Source of the DNA: Chloroflexota bacterium
GTDB taxonomy: Bacteria; Chloroflexota; UBA6077; JADZDV01
NCBI GenBank assembly: GCA_020850915.1
Contig: JADZDV010000366.1
Location: 1 to 5,401, forward strand
Direction of reading: 5' to 3'
Length of the DNA stretch: 5,401 nucleotides
Made by a program: the position numbers and the translations under genes. Shown here one piece after another: positions 4,367 to 5,401 of the stretch. Under the pieces are notes generated by a model. It was not told where the DNA came from and did not search any database. It worked only from the letters and a program-made list of their open reading frames with translations. Each line of letters opens with the position of its first letter. Within the stretch, counting starts at the first letter, position 1.

Positions 4367-5401
4367 GTGGCCGCGCTCACCGGCTCACAGCTCCTGGCCC
4401 GCTCCCTTCGCAACCAGGGCGCTGACACGCTCTTCTTCCTGATGGGCGGTCCGATGCTGGCCGCTGAGTCGGCCTGCATCGAAGAGGGGCTGCGCCCCAT
4501 AGACGTCCGCCACGAACAAGTCGCGGCGATGATGGCCCACGCTTACGCCCGCCTGCTCCGCAAGCCGGGCGTCTGCATGGCCTGCTCCGGCCCGGGCGCA
4601 ACCAACCTCGTCACGGGCATTGCCAACGCCTTCGTGGACTGCGCGCCCGTGATCGCCATCGCTGGCTCCAGTCCGCTCGGACCCGCGGGACGTGGTCTCT
4701 TCCAGGAGCTGGACCAGGTCAGCCTGTTCAAGCCGATCACCAAGTGGGCCGAGCGCGTGCTGGATGCCCGTCGCATCCCGGAGCTGGTGAGCGTCGCCTT
4801 TCGCCAGGCCCTTTCCGGTCGCCCAGGCCCGGTCTATCTCGACCTGCCTGGTGACGTGCTCTACCAGAAAGTCGACGAGGCTGAGGTGGTGTACCCGGAT
4901 CCCGCTCGTTCGCGCCCAACGGGCCGCTCGGCCGGCGATCCTGCCCTCGTCCGCCGCGCGATCGAGCTGCTGGAGCGCGCCGAGCGCCCGATCCTCGTCT
5001 CGGGCAGCGGCAGCCTCTGGTCAGACGCTGGCGCTGCCCTCCAGCAGTGGGTGGACCTCACTGGCATGCCGTTCTACACCACGCCTCAGGGACGCGGCGT
5101 CGTGCCAGACGATCACGAGCTGTCGTTTCCCGCCGCTCGCTCCACCGCCTTTCGCGAGGCAGACCAGGCGCTCGTCGTCGGCACGCGCCTCAACTGGGTC
5201 GTTGGTCACCTCTCGCCACCCAGGTTTCGAGCGGACCTCAGAGTGATCCAGGTGGACGTCGAGCCGACTGAGATCGGCCGCAATCGGACGGTGGAAGTCG
5301 GCATCGTTGGCGACGCCCGTGCCGTCCTCCAGCAGCTCACGGCCGCCAGCTCCGCGGGGTTCGACCGCCGGCGCTATGCCAAGTGGCGGGACCACCTGCG
5401 C
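4367..5401 (+). CDS. ThDP-dependent 2-hydroxyacyl-CoA lyase / oxalyl-CoA decarboxylase-like enzyme, 3' end outside window
   Basis: Open for 345 codons from GTG 4367 to the window edge, so the C-terminal ThDP-diphosphate domain with its GDG motif is not seen. The N-terminal pyrimidine-binding domain (about 1-165) has DVRHEQ with the ThDP-activating E50, CSGPGATN (73-80), RGLFQELDQ (109-117) and SGRPGPVYLDLP (150-161). The central domain (about 190-325) has GTRLNWVVGH (272-281) and IQVDVEPTEIGRNR (294-307). The RLNW-GH and RG--ELDQ motifs are hallmarks of oxalyl-CoA decarboxylase and 2-hydroxyacyl-CoA lyase rather than acetolactate synthase. Oxalyl-CoA decarboxylase has Tyr-Glu where this protein has F112-Q113; the lyases have Phe-Gln, so a lyase or another acyl-CoA carboligase is more likely. 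GTG is the first usable in-frame start, 4 bases after the dapL stop, without a Shine-Dalgarno, suggesting translational coupling in one operon. Confidence 0.78.
   Translation, partial: MAALTGSQLLARSLRNQGADTLFFLMGGPMLAAESACIEEGLRPIDVRHEQVAAMMAHAYARLLRKPGVCMACSGPGATNLVTGIANAFVDCAPVIAIAGSSPLGPAGRGLFQELDQVSLFKPITKWAERVLDARRIPELVSVAFRQALSGRPGPVYLDLPGDVLYQKVDEAEVVYPDPARSRPTGRSAGDPALVRRAIELLERAERPILVSGSGSLWSDAGAALQQWVDLTGMPFYTTPQGRGVVPDDHELSFPAARSTAFREADQALVVGTRLNWVVGHLSPPRFRADLRVIQVDVEPTEIGRNRTVEVGIVGDARAVLQQLTAASSAGFDRRRYAKWRDHLR

Noticed and set aside
4367..5401. Acetolactate synthase large subunit (ilvB) as the identity of the last gene
   Set aside because: General ThDP features are shared, but the RLNW-GH and RG--ELDQ motifs point to the oxalyl-CoA decarboxylase/2-hydroxyacyl-CoA lyase branch, and no ilvN-like partner is visible.

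Overview
The window is a GC-rich (by eye about two thirds G+C) bacterial chromosome segment with four genes and no sign of mobile elements, CRISPR or tRNA/rRNA. Strong G/C third-position bias gives long open antisense frames. The gene content (archaeal/Chloroflexi-like hexameric glutamate dehydrogenase, DapL-type aminotransferase, oxalyl-CoA decarboxylase-like ThDP enzyme) suits a free-living high-GC bacterium. My guess is Chloroflexota or a similar phylum, but this is inferred from protein style, not a marker gene.

Layout: 1-341 holds no gene I can defend. A perfect AT-rich palindrome (346-371) stands upstream of a VanJ-like, membrane-anchored endonuclease/exonuclease/phosphatase-family protein (432-1577, +). 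It converges with a glutamate dehydrogenase gene (1624-2907, -) across a 46-base gap. A divergent regulatory region follows (2908-3195). On the minus strand it carries a gdh leader with a terminator-like hairpin plus U run and a possible competing antiterminator, a UACG-tetraloop hairpin near the presumed 5' end, and an extended -10 promoter. In its middle is a two-copy 27-base tandem repeat, and on the plus strand a weaker extended -10. Then come dapL-type LL-diaminopimelate aminotransferase (3196-4362, +) and, 4 bases later, a ThDP-dependent 2-hydroxyacyl-CoA lyase/oxalyl-CoA decarboxylase-like gene (GTG 4367, open through the window end at 5401, C-terminus missing).

Functional links: glutamate dehydrogenase interconverts 2-oxoglutarate and glutamate, and DapL uses glutamate as amino donor to make LL-diaminopimelate for lysine and peptidoglycan, so the divergent pair is metabolically sensible. 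A VanJ-like protein would act outside the membrane, possibly on lipid-carrier phosphates. The link to the ThDP enzyme is not obvious. I see no clearly novel multi-gene system. The most interesting material is regulatory: the possible gdh attenuator, the tandem repeat between the divergent promoters, and the palindrome before the VanJ-like gene.
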